Assembly (NCBI GenBank): GCA_950295325.1
Contig: OX485806.1
Location: forward strand, 28,148,001 to 28,212,000
Origin: Polytrichum commune
Lineage: Eukaryota > Streptophyta > Polytrichopsida > Polytrichales > Polytrichaceae
Length of the DNA stretch: 64,000 nucleotides
Reading direction: 5' to 3'
Position numbers and translations under genes: made by a program. Below, piece after piece: positions 20,511-31,715 of the stretch. The notes beneath the pieces were generated by a model. That model was not told the origin of the DNA and made no database searches. It worked only from the letters and a program-made list of their open reading frames with translations. The first letter of the stretch is position 1. The number at the start of each line of letters is the position of its first letter.

Positions 20511-21464
20511 TACTACCGTAGGTTCATAGCTGGTTCGACACATGTTAGCCGAATAATTAATTAAATTTCAAAAAGTCGGTTTGGCACCTAAAAATAGTAT
20601 ATTCATATTTTCGGCAATTTTCTCTTTTAATTTTAAATTTTCAGCTTAAATTCATTTTCTATCTTCTATTTAAGCTTATATCTTGTACATCTCTCTTGCA
20701 TTGAATGACAAGTAAGATGTGAGTGAAGAGTTGAGAATGCTCTGTACTTTATGCAAGTAGAGTGGAGTTGTGTTCAACAATGCATATGGGATATGTACAC
20801 TTTGAGGTGAAGCACCTAGTTAGACTTCATTTTTATAACACGCATAACTTTTGCATAGAGTCTTCAAAGGACATAAAATTTGTTGGAGGTGAAAGATTAC
20901 TTGATTTCTAAACTTTTCTTAGACCAACAAAATTCCAAAAAATTTGATCTTCTATGCACAAATGAGCTCCGAAAAACTGTTATGAACGCATTTTAATTTT
21001 TTGATCTTTACACGGCTGCAATGTTTTGTCCATATCTTTTGCATAAAGACTTATTTTGACACAAAACTTGTTGGAGGTGGAAGAAGGATTGATTTCTCAA
21101 CTTTTGTTAGTTGGACAAAATTCTATAAAACTTCATTTTCTATGCTCAATTGGACTCCAAAAATTTGTGTACAACACATTTGAAAAGCCTCACCTAGAGT
21201 CTTGCTACTTCTTAACCCATATTCTTTGTGGACTAATGTAAGTGAGCTTGATTACAAAAGGAGCACCTTCTCTCTTTCAAAATTCACATATGCTTCCACT
21301 GTAAGTAAAACTCTAGTGAGAAGTAAAAATTTCTTACTTTTCGGAAATTTTGAAAAATAATTAATTTCATATTCGGCAAAAAATGCCAATAATATTCCAA
21401 AATTTTCGGCATCTATTTTTAGAATTATTTTATGTCGAACCAGCTATGAACCTACGGTAGTGTT
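20511..21464. mobile_element. Non-coding element with 29-bp terminal inverted repeats
   Basis: The left end contains ACTACCGTAGGTTCATAGCT and the right end its exact reverse complement; similarity continues through GGTTCGACA, about 29 bp in all. The right end carries one more base, making CACTACC. The interior is AT-rich and holds a tandem duplication about 188 bp apart (TTGTTGGAGGTG near 20880 and 21068). No coding sequence. Its left end overlaps the presumed right end of the CACTA-like element, so the two are adjacent or nested. Confidence 0.7.
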
Positions 21465-23667
21465 AATTTCTCTCTTGTACACTTACACACAACAACAAAA
21501 CAAATATATACAAGTGTGCAAACGGAAAAGACATACAGTTTACAACAAGTTAAGTGAAAGTACTTAGGTTAAGCAAGATTAGGGCAAAAAATTAGGTTTT
21601 GACAAGGGGACCCGACACAAATGGATGAAAATATCAATTTAAGTTGTCATCCCGGTACATCTACTCTATTCTAGGATTAATTAATTTTTTCCCTCAAAAT
21701 AGAAGAACGAATTTCAAAAAAAAAAATCAGCAAACGAACCTTATTTCTTCAAAAAAAAATATATTCGTTCGCCAGGTGACGAACCTGCTATGGTGTTACG
21801 GTAATACAATGGATTGTAATTAGTATTGGTGGATCCTAGGGTTGGAATAGTACTTAGATAGGTGACCTTCATGGCACTTTATTTATGGTGCACCCTACCA
21901 CCTATGATAAACCCCCTCATAGTGGGGGTATCCAAGTGAACTGGATATTTTCAACCAACCATGTGGGAACATAAGGGCTTGCCATTGGGGGAGATAGGTG
22001 TCGGCCAGCTTGTCTGCGTCCATTCAAGTTGTTTACCTTCAAAGAGAGGCAATAGGCATCATGGGCCCTCCAATTCTAGTAAATGTCCATTTCGGGATTA
22101 CATATAGACTTAGGCCAACTTGAAAATGAAGCAACACCCTAGTTCACGCTGGTGGCAACAACAAAGTCAACTTTCGTTCTTTTGATGTTGGTGGATCATG
22201 TTTCAGTAGATACGTATTAGGTATCACCAGGTGTTAAGTGGAGATACTTCTAGTACATGTCAAGGACTTCATAGCAAAATTAAATGCATCTCAAGGCATG
22301 TTTACACTACACAAATTACCCCCATGTAGTGCATGTGGTGCTAAATAATGAAACATGCACTGAGGGCTAAAATTCTATTAAGTGATACTAGATTCTTGAA
22401 TACATGCTCATTTCCACACATTTCAAGAGCATCAATACTTGCTCTAAGGTACTTTGAAGCTTGAGGTCACAACTCAAAGAATCATTCTTGATGGTGCAAC
22501 AACAACAACAACAACTTGAGATGTTGTAAAATGGTATGGTCCCGGGGGTGGACTCTTCATCGAGAACCTAAATGACTTGCGTGGATCACTATGAAATTAA
22601 ACCCCCTATATAGGATAAGTTTGTAGAGAGAAACAAATGTATGCATACTAATGGCATGCTAAATAATGGACTCATATATTTATACTAACCTTTTCAATTT
22701 GATGTAATAAATGCCTCTACTACATATACGAACTATACATCATGATTTAAATAAGACTTCATTACATATAAAATCCACTCTCACTTTTCTATGAGAAAAG
22801 TCATTGAATGTTTTCATTCATAGCACGTAACTCAATGATTGTATTGCAAGCATGAAGTTGTTGGTTCCAATCAAACAAACAAAGATAAGAGCACAATAAC
22901 CTAGCCACAATCTAGAGAGCAAAACTAAAGGAAGCCCATGAGAGCTTCAAGAACCTTTAGTTGTAAAAACTTAGAACCCAAAACCAAACAAGAAGAAACA
23001 TGATAGCTGTTGAGGACTATGACCAAATGAAAACAATGGTTGAAAACATGATGTGGATGAAACCAACACATCAATTGTCAAAAAATTTATTAAACCTTAG
23101 CCCCCCCCCCTCCCCCTTTTGTACATCTACCTTTATCTCCTTAAATTTGATAGCCTTTTTCGATGTACACATTAGAGAAAAACAATACCTCTCTGTTATG
23201 TATATTATATATGGTAATGCCTCAAATAATACCCCTTCTTACAGTGACTTTACTTCGTATGTGCTATGAAGAGTCCACCCCCCGGGCATGGAAGTGTATT
23301 GGAATCCTACATGTTCAAGAATGGATAATGTTTGGTGATCTTCTAGACATTTGCAGCGAGAGAACCCAAATATGTTGTCTCAATGGAAAATAAGGTGACC
23401 ATGTCAAAAAAAAAAACCAAATATAACAAATTGATTAAGATATCTATGAATCTAGTAACCTTTGTTTTTGTAGGTTCATTTCCATTTCTATTTTTGTCTT
23501 TGTAGAAAACGTTATGAATCATGACCATGAGAAATCCTTAATCATTTCTCTTATGGCCCTTGGTCATGTGTGGAAAATGGCGCTCTCTTTAGGATGTAGT
23601 TTCAAGAAGAATACTTAGCTTAACCCTTTGTGCTTATGGTGGTATTATGAAATTACTAAGAGTGGGT

Positions 23668-23930
23668 TTGCACTAGGGTCCAAGAGCAAAGAAACTCCAA
23701 AATCGAGCGATCTAGTTGGTCTTCCGATGCAAGGAGTTTACATTAGAGTTTGGGTCTAAGTCATGAGGAAAATAAAACGGCACTCTTGTGGCATCACAAT
23801 CTTGCCAAATTTTTGGGGTCCTCATTCAAGAAAATAGTCGTCCTAGTTTAAGAAACCAATTTTTAAGCTTAGGTTCAATGTTAAATATGGAAGCAAGGTC
23901 CATTCAGGGTCAAAGATGGACTTGGATCTT
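23668..23930 (+). repeat. Dispersed repeat family D, copy 1
   Basis: Shares AGGGTCCAAGA, CAAAGAAACTCCAAAATC, AAGCTTAGGT and AGCAAGGTCCAT-like phrases, in the same order and orientation, with 58940-59200. Class unknown. Confidence 0.55.
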
Positions 23931-24962
23931 CATGTACTACCCATCCTTGTTCCCTCCAACATGTCTCATAACATTGCGCCTAAGGAAGGGGCAACATCCT
24001 ACAATTTTTCAATCTCAAATATAGCAACACCTTGATGATATGACAAGGTTGAGAAACAAAGCTTAAGTCTATGCCCAATGATGGAGTGTCTCTCATTAAC
24101 CCCCAATCGACGGTTTGCATAATCTCTTTCTCTCCCTAATTCATGAAACAACAAAAATGTCAAACCACCATAATGTCACCACTTCCAATCTTATGAACAT
24201 TTGGGATCGAATGTCAAGGTCTCCTTTCATATTCACGATCTTTTAACAAACTTATCGTTTGCGGCTTTAACCCCCAAAAGTCAAGAAAAAATCATTTTTT
24301 TGTCCGAATTGTCATCTTTGCCCAACCATAATCATTTAATATTAAAGACGCATGGACACTTGAAAATTTTGGGTTATAGAGATGTCATCCGTACGGTTAG
24401 ATCCACCATTAGAGATACACATTTCCTTAAATAAGTTGCTATCGAATTGGGAAGAACCTTATAAGATGATTATGGGAAGATTGAGCTTGACCTTTAGGAG
24501 TTAAGCAAATACATAATTACATTATTAAACAATTTGCACAAACTTGTTAGTACTTGAACCTTTGTGGGCCCCGTACAATCAAACTTGATAATGTGATGAA
24601 TAGAAATTTCAAATTGTCTTACTATAGAAGTGCCATGGTCACGTTACCGAGGCAAAATTGCGAACCACAAAGTGTGGTTGACGGAAATTTTGAGGTAAGT
24701 TATTGTCAAGGAAGATTGCATGTGTTGCGTAGTTATTATAATGCTACAATAAAGTGGCATGTGTTGATTGTAGGAGTTCCCCCCCCCCCTTTCTAAGGGC
24801 ATTCATGCACTTGGAGGAACACGACATCCCGTGTATGAGATTGAATTGAAAACGTTTCAATATTAGAATTCATACGGAACAATCCGAGCACCATACTAAT
24901 CTGCAGTTTAATAAGTTACATGTGAGAGGTCATTCATTGCATGTCAAGTATGTAATTGTATC

Positions 24963-25515
24963 TTAGGGCCACTTCACACATGAGCCAAGAGCCGTGACCT
25001 TGTAATGGTGAGGACCCTTGACTCTCATCCAAAGGCCTTACCATGGGTGTTGGGAAAGCCATTTTATGTAGTCTTGGGCCCTCAAGCATAGTGTGAAGTG
25101 AGAATGGACCATGTTGCGGGACCATTGCATATTTTGTTGCCGGAAAAAGAGGAGAGGATTTGGTTTAATATAATATGTCTCAAACTTGATCAATTTAAGA
25201 GAATTACTTGGTGGTGTTTGTCTGTCCTAGAATATGTCATGCAGTCTGTCTTGAAATATGTCCCGCTGGAAAAATATATATTAAAAAAATTCATGGTCTC
25301 CCGGAATTTGCTTCAGGCCCACCTCTTGGAGGTGGGTCTCACGCAAATTCCGGTAGACCATGCACCCTTATCCATAACCTGCCATGTAGGACTCCATGTA
25401 GACTTTTCATCCACAAACTTTTCTTTGGGCCTTTAGGCCTTCACCTCCTAGTGTGAAGTGAACTTGGACGGTCTCCGCCTTTTCGACCAATGAGAGCTCT
25501 TAAATTGCCATTGTA
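24963..25515 (+). mobile_element. MITE-like element A, copy 1 (diverged)
   Basis: Begins TTAGGGCCACTTCACACATG followed by AGCCAAGAGCCGTGACC, as in copies 2 and 3. Its 3' half shares GTGTGAAGTGAACTTGGAC and CCAATGAGAG. The far terminal repeat is not recognisable. It contains the hairpin at 25292-25362. Confidence 0.5.
25292..25362. repeat. 71-nt near-perfect hairpin
   Basis: CATGGTCT...CCGGAATTTGC...GGCCCACCTC pairs with GAGGTGGGTC...GCAAATTCCGG...AGACCATG around a 3-nt loop (TTG). One small internal loop and single mismatches interrupt it. The size suits a small-RNA precursor or a foldback repeat. Other MITE A copies keep only parts of the stem. Confidence 0.7.
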
Positions 25516-27751
25516 AGCCACATTTTTTGGCCATTTAGTTTCACTATAGGCTTATAGTGAAGGGCTAGGATGAAGATCATCCACACAAATGAAAATAGTT
25601 GAACAATAGGCTAAGTAGGAGGTTACAACCATAGTCACGGCCATAGGAGGCCTTAGGTAGTTACAGCAACTATCGTCTTCTCCTCGTCTTTGTAAGAGGG
25701 TTGGCGAGGAGGGACAGAGCATATTCTCTTATATGTTTGAGCGAATAGTTAAACTATAGGCTTGTCTCCCTCATCATAGAATTGTGTGAGGTTTTATTAT
25801 GAAACTATCTTCTATGAGAATTCAGTGACCATCGCAGTGATTGCGGGCACTAATTACTATCGAAGAATATTGTTAATTGAGTTTTTGAGTTGTCGAATGG
25901 ATAAAGTGAATCGAAGTGTTTTGTGATCTGAATGAGTTGAAGTCTGAACTATTGGCAATAGTTGAAGTTGTTGCCAACTGAGAAGAGAACAATGAGCGTA
26001 GATAGTTGTGGATAAGTGAATCAGAGTAAGGAAGTAAGTGCAGTCGAGTGAATCGTAGTGTGAAGCCGAAGGGACGAGAGTAAATATAAAGGGTTATGAA
26101 GTGAAGAAAGAAGAACGAAGCGTGAATGGTAGAAAATGAGTGCATATGGATTATAGTGAGCAGTGCGAGACTGAGAGAGAGAGATTGAAAGAGTATGTGA
26201 GAATGGGCAGAGAAGAAATCTGAGTGACATTGATGGGTGAATGAAGTGGAATATGGTACAAACTTAACCAAAGTGAAGACGCTTGAATTTAATTGAGTAA
26301 TCTGGAGTAGAGAATTGAATAGGTGTGGGAGTTTGATGAGCGAATCCAAGAGTGAAAAGGATGGTAGTAATGCTTCGAGTATTGTGCAACTATTGACGGA
26401 GCATGAAATCCTGAACATTGTGGAACAAATTGCAAACGTTAACCAGGAGAATATGAGGATTGTCGTAAGAGTAAACTATTGACGAAATGTGAAACATGTT
26501 CAGTATGAAAGATAAAAGTAAAATGTTAAGAACCTCGAGGGTGAGGAATTAAGTGAAACTATGGACTGTGTCAAATTGAGAAGAGAGCTTAAGTAAAATT
26601 CTTGGCCGAAGAAGGTGGAAGTTAAGGAAAGAAAGTCGAGATAAAACTATTGTCTTCCTGTGAGAGGGAGCACCGAGAGGCAAACGAGAGTTACACTATG
26701 GACTATAGTTGAGATTCACTATAGGTTGTCAAAAGCCGTAAGGCCAAATGTCAGATTGTGAGAGAACCTACTGAATGTAGTTGAGACCTGAGATAGGCAC
26801 TGAGGAGAAGTGTAAGGCCAAAGGCCAGCCCACAGGGAGAAATGATTATTGTTAACCTGTGAGGACATGGAGAGAGTGAAGTTATATGGATATAGTTCAG
26901 CCGTAAGAGAATATAGTGAAAACTTGAACTTAGGCTTATAGGTTTGTAATTGAGAAGAATGGAATTTAAGAAAGAATCTCTATCAACTGAAGTGATGAGA
27001 AATCACTTCTGATCAGTTGATTAGAGGAAAGGGCAAGGTTTGAAAGAGGGATTGAATGTAAGCAAAATATAATTAACTTTGGATTATAAAGAAGACCTAG
27101 GCATAAGTTGATTTATTTTCAATTGGAGTTATAATTGTTAATTAGTCAAGGGATTAGATTTTTGAGTATGAAATGTGAATAAACCCAATCAACTATTATC
27201 TTGTGTGTTACCCTGGTTGTTGTTGTTGCAGGTTGTGCAGGGCGACCAAGATTATAGCTTGACTGATAATGGTTAATTGCATAAGCTGTGAGTAATGGTT
27301 AAATCTGGAATTAATGAATGAACAATTGGTTTGTATTGGAATTAACATTGACCAAGTAATTAAGGAGTTGTTTTGAATTGAAGATGCATTGGCCAATGGT
27401 TACCGAACGACAATTGTGTTACTCAAAGACTATTGTTCTCTCTTGATTATTGTTATACAAAATCTCATGGCGAGATGGAGACTACAGCTTACTGACACAC
27501 ATACCCTACTGACTGAGAAACATCGAGAGAAAATATAAGAGAGAGAACAGGAGAGTAAAAGCCATACCAATCATGTTCTAGAGTGAATATAGCAAACCTT
27601 TGGTTTGATTAATGAACAGTGAAGTGACAAATGCCTGTAATAAACACCATTTAAGTCTTCCTTGAGAGTCTGTACCCTGGGTTTGGTTGTTTAAGTGATA
27701 GCAAAAACTTACTACAGCCATGGTCAGGGGCCTTCAGCCTTGTGTGTAAAG

Positions 27752-28203
27752 TGGCCCTTAGGGCCACTTCACACACGAGCCAAGAGCCGTGACCATGAAG
27801 TTGGGAGAGCCCAAGAGAAAGTGTCCAAAGGATGTCCCAATACACCTCCAAAATCATGTAGTGTGGTCACCAACCCTCAAGTGTTGTATGAAGCCATATG
27901 TGATCAGGCCCTCAACCAAATACTATTTCAATGAATTTCTATTCATGTGGGTCCTCACAATGATAAAATAAAACAAATCAACGGTTGTGATCGTTCAGAG
28001 TGCCATGGTCTTGCGGTTTTGTATTAGGCCTACCTCCAAGAGTTGGTTTTTGAAAATAGTGTATGTAGACTTTACTTCCATCCTTGCATTCACTTACTCC
28101 ATTGGTCCCTCAAGTGTAGTGTAAAGTGAACTTGGACCATCTCCACTTTTTCCACCAATGAGAGTGCTTGAAGTGCAATGGTCATGTGTGAAGTGGCCCT
28201 TAG
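27752..28203 (+). mobile_element. MITE-like element A, copy 2, about 450 bp
   Basis: Inverted ends: left TTAGGGCCACTTCACACACG; right the reverse complement, TGTGAAGTGGCCCTTAGG. The interior matches 52762-53272 over nearly its whole length (CCTCAACCAAATRCTATTTCAATGAATTTC region). The left end abuts the tail of another partial copy, making a local palindrome around 27735-27775. Confidence 0.7.
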
Positions 28204-29947
28204 GACATTTATGTTGCATATTTTAGCCAATTTTTTTCATCATATTAAAGTATTTAGTCGATTTATTAAGTATACTAGAAGAATGATCTAACTTTAGATG
28301 GGGTCACTTATGCCACTCAAATACACATTTTTGTGCATGGAAAGGTCCGGAGGAAGCTCCTTAACTTTCTAGGAGGGCATATTTGGGTTTATGAATGACT
28401 CCTAAAGGCAAATTCATCCATAAGGAAGGTGCTATGAAGGTCACATGAGGTGTCATCGTGTTCCTCATGGAGTTTTCTTATCAATGGCGACAATCCCATT
28501 CCAATTATTTTTTTAAAGGTCATTCACAAGAGCATTCCAAAGTCAAGAATGAGCTAACTTTTCCCTTTGCTAATACAAAAATGTTTACAATAACTTATTA
28601 TTACTTTGATTGAAGATCGCCCATTTTCTATGGACTCTTTTTCTTACCTCAAAGTGTATATCTATTCTTAGTATAACAACAAAAAATTGGAAGTACCTTT
28701 TTATTGCATACATATTTATCACATTTTCCTTAAGTTTAATGATTCTAAATCAATTACAAACAAATGGAGACAAACACCATATATTGCTATCAATGTGATC
28801 TTAAAATAATTAGCAACACCTATTTTGTTCATTCATTACTACAGCCCTTGCCATGAGGCAGGCTTAACTAAAACCAACATTCTACATATTGAGTTTGGTA
28901 GTTTGTTTTGTATGTTATGTTTGTTTTGACTTGTTGAGATCTCACAAACCCATGAGTCATGTAGGGACATGCTTGACACCCATGAAAACCCTCTAAGAGG
29001 AGGGGTGCACCAGCTTGGTTCCATGATCTTTGGACACAAGATGAAAGTGAGATTGAATTTTCAGGGATTCATGACATCAATAATCATATCACCTGGAAGA
29101 TTTATGGATGTTCTACGATGAAGACAATGTATCAAGGTAATTTAGGGTATTGGTATTAAATTGTGTAGTCAAATTTTCCAAAATATATACTTTTCTTCAT
29201 CCGTAGGAGATGCAACTCACAAAATGCCTCGAAGAGTACCATAGGTATGGCATTTAGTAACCTTGTGCCAAAGGTATATCTAGCACATATCTTGGCTTTA
29301 AATGATTCATTTCACTACGTATTTTGTCACTTTTTATATCCAAACCCTAAAAGATAGTTACAAAGGCACAAGACCAGCATCCACGTTTCCATTGTAATCT
29401 GACTCACATCACACTTGAATGGGTTCACTTTCTAGGAGTACGTCTTCACTATAGACTTACATTGGTAGGGTTGGATTCTCTCTCTCTTTTGCTATATATA
29501 TATAATTGGAGAATCTAAAAAATGAAATGGATGATTTTCATATTGGAGTTTGTGGATGAAGAATTCCATAAAATTGCAAAATAAAAATAAAAATATTTTA
29601 TTACATATATATAGAGAGAAAGAAAGAAGGAACAACCCATTTATGGGCCTACATGTGTATTCCGCGAAATGGTTGTTGTAAGAATATTGAGATGTATAAT
29701 GGACTTGAGAAGGATAAATAATAAAATAAAAACAACGTCCGGGTTTCTTTTACCCTGATGTGAATGGGAGCCCGTTCTGCTCTACCGTGATCATGTTTGA
29801 CCAAGCGTCACTGTAGGGGAACTTCCTCCCTCTCAAGAGGTGGGCTCCGTGAATTAAGAAGGATATAAAGGTTAACCACCTATTGGTGTATCCAACTTAC
29901 ATGAGATGTTCGATATGTGAGAAGAACTGTGGGAGTCCAAATTCGAC

Positions 29948-29994
29948 GGAAATACGGAAATACGGAAATACGGATTCCATTTCCGTATTTTTCC
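29948..29994 (+). repeat. CGGAAATA tandem run facing its inverted copy
   Basis: CGGAAATA repeats three times, followed by CGGATT, then the inverse TTTCCGTATTTTTCC. The array can fold into a stem. It lies near the left edge of the CCGG-rich unit. Confidence 0.6.
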
Positions 29995-30179
29995 TTGCTT
30001 ATCTGAAGGTAATAGGGTCTCTTAGGTTAAAATTAATTGTACTAGGAAATAGAGTATTCTAACTCCGCCTTGTGCGATAAAACGACTTAAAATAAGTACT
30101 ATGACCGGTCCGTCAATTTGGATGGGCGGACCGTGTAATCATGATCCGAACCATTGGTCCGGACCAAGTAATGGACGCG

Positions 30180-30540
30180 CCAAGATTACACAACGGACCG
30201 GAAGTGGCGGTTATAACGGGTTTATGACGGTTGGGGGAAAACCGTCGGAAAACCGTTATAACCGTTTTCCGTTAATCCAAACGGTAACAGGGGAGGGATA
30301 TTTAGGAGTCCCTTCCTTCTCCTTCCCACTTTTTTCTGATTCACACACGACGAAATTGCTGAGAGAACGAGTGGTGAGGTTGTTGTCATTTCGAGCCGCC
30401 AGCAGTTGGATTGCTGGGACTCAACACTTTTCAGTCACCGGCAGTTGGCTTGCCGGGACTCTGTAGCAGTTAGACAGAAGAGAGGGAATCCGGAAGAGAG
30501 AGAGAGAGTTTGCAAGCCGGAAATTAAGCTAGAGAGGAAA
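30180..30540 (+). promoter_or_regulatory. Putative promoter and leader of the CCGG-rich ORF
   Basis: Between about 30205 and 30290 AACGG/CCGTT occurs at least eight times (GGTTATAACGG, GACGGTTGG, ACCGTTATAACCG, AAACGGTAAC). AACGG is the core of Myb3R-type sites. A weak TATA-like ATATTTAGG lies at about 30298. In the leader GCAGTTGGATTGCTGGGACT and GCAGTTGGCTTGCCGGGACT are near-identical repeats about 39 bp apart (near 30403 and 30442). Assigning a promoter is inference. Confidence 0.35.
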
Positions 30541-31710
30541 ATGCCGGAAGCACGGGAAGAGGATCAGCGGGAACCCATCCCGGTTCCGCTGAAAGCCCTC
30601 ACCCCTGCAATCCCGAGGGAGGATAGGGAGCTGCAAGAGCTCGCGGAGGATCTCCGGGTCATGGGTTGTGCGGGATTGCTCTCTAAACCCTGGAACCTCA
30701 GAGCGGAAGATACCCTTCGTGAGTTTAAGTTCGAGAGAGGCAATCAGTGGTTAGGCACAAAGAGGAGGGATCCGGAAAATTGGACTCCGGATACCTGGAA
30801 CAGGGTTTACGGGTTTCCCAGGGGGATTGCCGAAGGGTGGGCCGGCCGCCGCGACGGCCTGTTCGCCGGAAAGTTCAGAGGGGACGCGGATCCAAAGGAC
30901 GGATTCCACCCTGGGAACTGCCGGAATATTAGGGAGCGGAGAGTGTTAGAGTTTCTCCTGCCCATTCTCAACCCGGACAAGCCGAAGTGGATTAGCCTCA
31001 CCATGGCTAATACGCTGTTTGGTGCAATGTCCGGAGTCCGACCGGTGAACTGGGGCCTGATCATCCAGGAGAAAGTCGGACGGGCCCTCCCCCACATCGG
31101 CCGGAAACCCTCCTTCCTCTCCCCCTTTATTTTGCACCTCTACCAGCACTTCGACTGCATCTTGGCGGAGGAGGAAGACCTGCTAACGATAGCGGCGGAC
31201 GAGGTCACCTACAAGCTTCTTCCGGAAGCCGGAGACGTCGAGACGGAGATCTCATGCAACCCCATTCTTCCGAAAGCACCTCCCTCGTCACCCAGAAACC
31301 CGCCGCCAACCGTCTCGAGGCCACTCTCTCCCCCTCCCCCTCACCATCATCCGGAAGTCGGACCCAGCCGGGAGACCACATGGCGAAATGTGGACCTATC
31401 AGCTTGGGACTTTCCGGAAAATCCCTTCAAGCGGATGCAGGAGGGGATGGAGGACCTGCAAACCCAGTACTTCCGGCTAGAGCACATCGTCCGAGGGGCG
31501 AACCAGGCTCTGGACGACTGCGGGCCCGGAAATATTCTTCGAGAGTTGGCAAAAAGGGCGGACCGGAAGGAGCTGGAGCAGGCCAAGACGGAGAACGCTC
31601 ACCTCACCGTGCAGGTAGCGGCCATGACTCAGGAGCTGAGTCAGAAGAACGAAGAGATCTGGAAGTACCACGCGGAGCAGGCAATGTTCTTCAGCCGGAT
31701 CCGGGAGTTG
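30541..31710 (+). pseudogene. 5' part of a 659-codon ORF, interrupted by a retrotransposon
   Basis: Starts MPEAREEDQREP; an earlier in-frame ATG at 30406 would add 45 residues from what looks like leader. The first 240 residues form a globular-looking region rich in Trp, Arg and Pro, with PVNWGLIIQEKVGRALPHIG followed by FILHLYQHFDCI. This pattern resembles, by eye, the helix-rich domain called putative plant transposon protein or Athila ORF1-like. A Pro-rich linker follows, then a coiled coil (about residues 300-390). Reading is cut at the target duplication GTGGG (31711-31715) and continues in frame at 48380. Codons are CCGG-rich and GC-rich, unlike the AT-rich surroundings. I do not know its function; it may be a transposon accessory gene or a lineage-specific gene. 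Confidence 0.6.
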
Positions 31711-31715
31711 GTGGG
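31711..31715 (+). repeat. Target-site duplication, left (GTGGG)
   Basis: GTGGG directly precedes the left LTR and is repeated directly after the right LTR at 48380-48384. Five bases is the usual Ty3/gypsy duplication size. Counting it once restores an uninterrupted host reading frame. Confidence 0.93.

Larger units (their letters stand above)
18251..20513. mobile_element. Non-autonomous CACTA-like element
   Basis: The left end is CACTACTAGAAAATC; the right end, GAATTTCTACTACCG, matches its reverse complement at 11 of 15 positions. Both ends are followed inward by many subterminal copies of ATCAACA/TGTTGAT (for example GACCAAATCAACAG near 18271 and GACCAGATCAACAG near 20389), as in CACTA elements. 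The interior has no transposase but holds two tandem arrays, nested hairpins and a tRNA-like segment (separate entries). A three-base target duplication cannot be confirmed because another element abuts the right end. Confidence 0.5.
21465..29640. other. Gene-poor repeat-rich stretch
   Basis: No gene recognised on either strand. Contents seen: repeat family E (22340-22440, similar to 360-470); a repeat at 23668-23930 similar to 58940-59200; poly-C runs near 23102 and 24780; MITE A copies at 24963-25515 and 27752-28203; a perfect short-loop hairpin at 25292-25362; and a purine-rich block from about 25900 to 27100. The 181-codon minus-strand frame at 25873-26418 lies in the purine-rich block, has Ser/Leu/Phe/His-biased composition and no motif. 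Confidence 0.45.

Noticed and set aside
25873-26418. 181-codon minus-strand ORF
   Set aside because: It lies in a purine-rich block that yields Ser/Leu/Phe/His-biased open frames by composition; no motif, no splice or start context.
30406-30540. Upstream in-frame ATG extending the interrupted ORF by 45 codons
   Set aside because: The segment consists of tandem leader repeats and a purine run; the ATG at 30541 starts the coherent protein. Not excluded.
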